From contig JAHYYL010000029.1 in assembly GCA_019424965.1 (NCBI GenBank), positions 1-24,477 on the forward strand: a stretch of 24,477 nucleotides of DNA, read 5' to 3'. Below, piece after piece: positions 23,405-24,477 of the stretch (position 1 is the stretch's first letter; the number at the start of each line of letters is the position of its first letter). Position numbers and translations under genes: made by a program. The DNA comes from Collinsella sp. Its GTDB lineage: Bacteria; Actinomycetota; Coriobacteriia; Coriobacteriales; Coriobacteriaceae. The notes under the pieces were generated by a model that was not told where the DNA came from, searched no databases, and was given only the letters and a program-made list of their open reading frames with translations.

Positions 23405-24220
23405 ATGAGTGATTTCCATATGGTGGTGTGCGTCAAGGCGGTGCCCGGAAGCACCGAGGTCAAGATGGACCCCAAGACCAATACTATCGTGCGTGATGGC
23501 AAGCAGGCGGTCGTTAATCCCTTCGATGCAAGTGCCCTCGAATGTGCGCTAGCGCTGAAGGACGACTTTATCGTCTTTGGCATGGACGTGCGTGTGACGG
23601 TGGTGTCGATGGGCATCCCCGCGACCGAATCGCTGCTGCGCGACTGCATCGCCCGCGGTGCCGACGACGCGCTGCTGCTGACCGATCGCGCCTTTGCGGG
23701 CGCCGATACCCTAGCCACCACCTATGCCCTCAAATGCGGCATCGAGGCACTCGATGAGGACTTTGACCTGCTCATCTGCGGCAAGATGGCAGTGGACGGC
23801 GATACGGCCCAGATCGGCCCCGAGCTGGCCGGCGCCTTTGGGGTCCCCTGCGTGACCGACGTGAGCTGTGTGCAGAGCGCGGGATTTACGACGTGTGGCT
23901 CGCTGGCGCTCGTTCACGGCTGCGATGCCGGCGAGGAGACGGTGTACCTGGAGATGCCGTGTGCGATGACGACCGCCAAGGAGATTGGCCAGCTGCGCAT
24001 GCCGAGTATTGCCGGTATTCGCGCGGCCGAGGATGCAGACGTGCGTGTGGCCAGCGCTGCCGACGTAAACGCCGATCCCTCGCGTTGCGGCCTTGCCGGA
24101 TCACCGACGCAGGTCGTGCGCTCGTTTGTGCCCGACCGTGACCAAACGTGCGAGGCCGTTGAGGGAACGGCGTCCGAGCAGGCGGTAAAACTTGCCAAGA
24201 TTATTGAGGGGATGGCATAG
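23405..24220 (+). CDS. etfB: Electron transfer flavoprotein beta subunit
   Basis: The 271-residue protein is EtfB-like: VVCVKAVPG at the start, VNPFDASALECAL (typical NP.D..A.E.AL), and the conserved AVDGDTAQIGPELAG...VPCVTDV. It pairs with EtfA to shuttle electrons from a flavin dehydrogenase; in bifurcating complexes EtfB binds NADH. The ATG at 23405 is chosen because AAAGGGGG lies about nine bases before it. A GTG at 23399 would also keep the frame and overlap the oxidase stop by four bases. The tail VEGTASEQAVKLAKIIEGM is typical of EtfB. It is next to the oxidase and directly followed by etfA (ATG right after the stop). Confidence 0.92.
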   Translation: MSDFHMVVCVKAVPGSTEVKMDPKTNTIVRDGKQAVVNPFDASALECALALKDDFIVFGMDVRVTVVSMGIPATESLLRDCIARGADDALLLTDRAFAGADTLATTYALKCGIEALDEDFDLLICGKMAVDGDTAQIGPELAGAFGVPCVTDVSCVQSAGFTTCGSLALVHGCDAGEETVYLEMPCAMTTAKEIGQLRMPSIAGIRAAEDADVRVASAADVNADPSRCGLAGSPTQVVRSFVPDRDQTCEAVEGTASEQAVKLAKIIEGMA

Positions 24221-24477
24221 ATGAGCGGGCTGATTATCGATAGCGAAGCCTGTATCGGCTGCGGTCGCTGCGTTCGCGCCTGCGCCTCGGGCGGCATTGT
24301 GGTGGAGGGTGAGCGCCCCAATCGCTGTGCCCGCGTAACCGACGGCTGTATCCTGTGCGGTGGGTGCGTCGACGCCTGCCCCGTCAACGCCATCTCGATT
24401 GAGCGCGACGAGGCCGCCGGCGCGGCAGACCTTGACGCATATCGAGACATCTGGATCTTCGTGCAGACTGACGAGCA
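24221..24477 (+). CDS. etfA: Electron transfer flavoprotein alpha subunit with N-terminal 2[4Fe-4S] ferredoxin domain (partial)
   Basis: The visible 85 residues contain two [4Fe-4S] motifs: CIGCGRCVRAC (Cys11, 14, 17, 21) and CILCGGCVDACP (Cys43, 46, 49, 53). They are then followed by DAYRDIWIFVQTDE, the start of an EtfA domain (compare W.F.E in EtfA). The window ends inside the gene. Ferredoxin-fused EtfA occurs in LctC of the acetogen lactate dehydrogenase complex and in other electron-bifurcating systems. It directly abuts the etfB stop codon. The usual Pro after the fourth Cys is Ala in the first motif but Pro in the second, so one cluster may have a tuned potential. Confidence 0.88.
   Translation, partial: MSGLIIDSEACIGCGRCVRACASGGIVVEGERPNRCARVTDGCILCGGCVDACPVNAISIERDEAAGAADLDAYRDIWIFVQTDE

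Overview
The window is a piece of a high-GC bacterial chromosome. Codon use, GTG starts and the gene families (a DUF3516 helicase, a DUF554 protein, and an FAD oxidase next to a ferredoxin-fused EtfA) suggest a gut Coriobacteriia actinobacterium, probably Collinsella-like. That assignment is inferred from recall, not from a search. There are 18 coding regions, two cut by the window edges. I see no rRNA, tRNA, CRISPR array or transposase.

Left part (1-11,680). A gene tail is followed by a 37-bp hairpin element, a terminator and a DUF2130 coiled-coil protein. A Ski2-like DUF3516 helicase faces that protein. A 123-bp MITE-like palindrome separates the helicase from a divergent TrmB-type methyltransferase. 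Next come a Trm9/ALKBH8-like methyltransferase and, divergent from it, a two-gene unit of membrane-anchored XRE regulator plus DUF4097 beta-repeat protein. Elp3 (the wobble-uridine radical SAM/acetyltransferase) and a membrane-anchored spermidine-synthase-like protein follow. Elp3 and a Trm9-like enzyme lying within 2 kb suggest a eukaryote-type wobble-uridine modification route.

Middle (11,707-17,325, minus strand). TerB-domain protein, P-loop ATPase and Lhr-like helicase match the content and order of the Shango anti-phage system (SngA, SngB, SngC). A second copy of the 37-bp hairpin element sits between sngB and sngC, starting inside the sngB stop codon. A DUF554 membrane protein lies just upstream, with an inverted repeat over its putative promoter.

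Right part (18,248-24,477). Five minus-strand genes form an exported-protein cluster: a small cytoplasmic protein, a single-pass membrane protein, two small secreted proteins and a large secreted protein. Divergent from them are an FAD-linked lactate/glycolate dehydrogenase-like gene, etfB and a truncated etfA with an N-terminal 2[4Fe-4S] ferredoxin domain. These three resemble the electron-bifurcating/confurcating lactate dehydrogenase (LctBCD) of acetogens.

The strongest leads are the Shango operon, the Elp3/Trm9-like pair, the paired 37-bp hairpins, the MITE-like palindrome and the TrmB-like protein whose catalytic signature is substituted.
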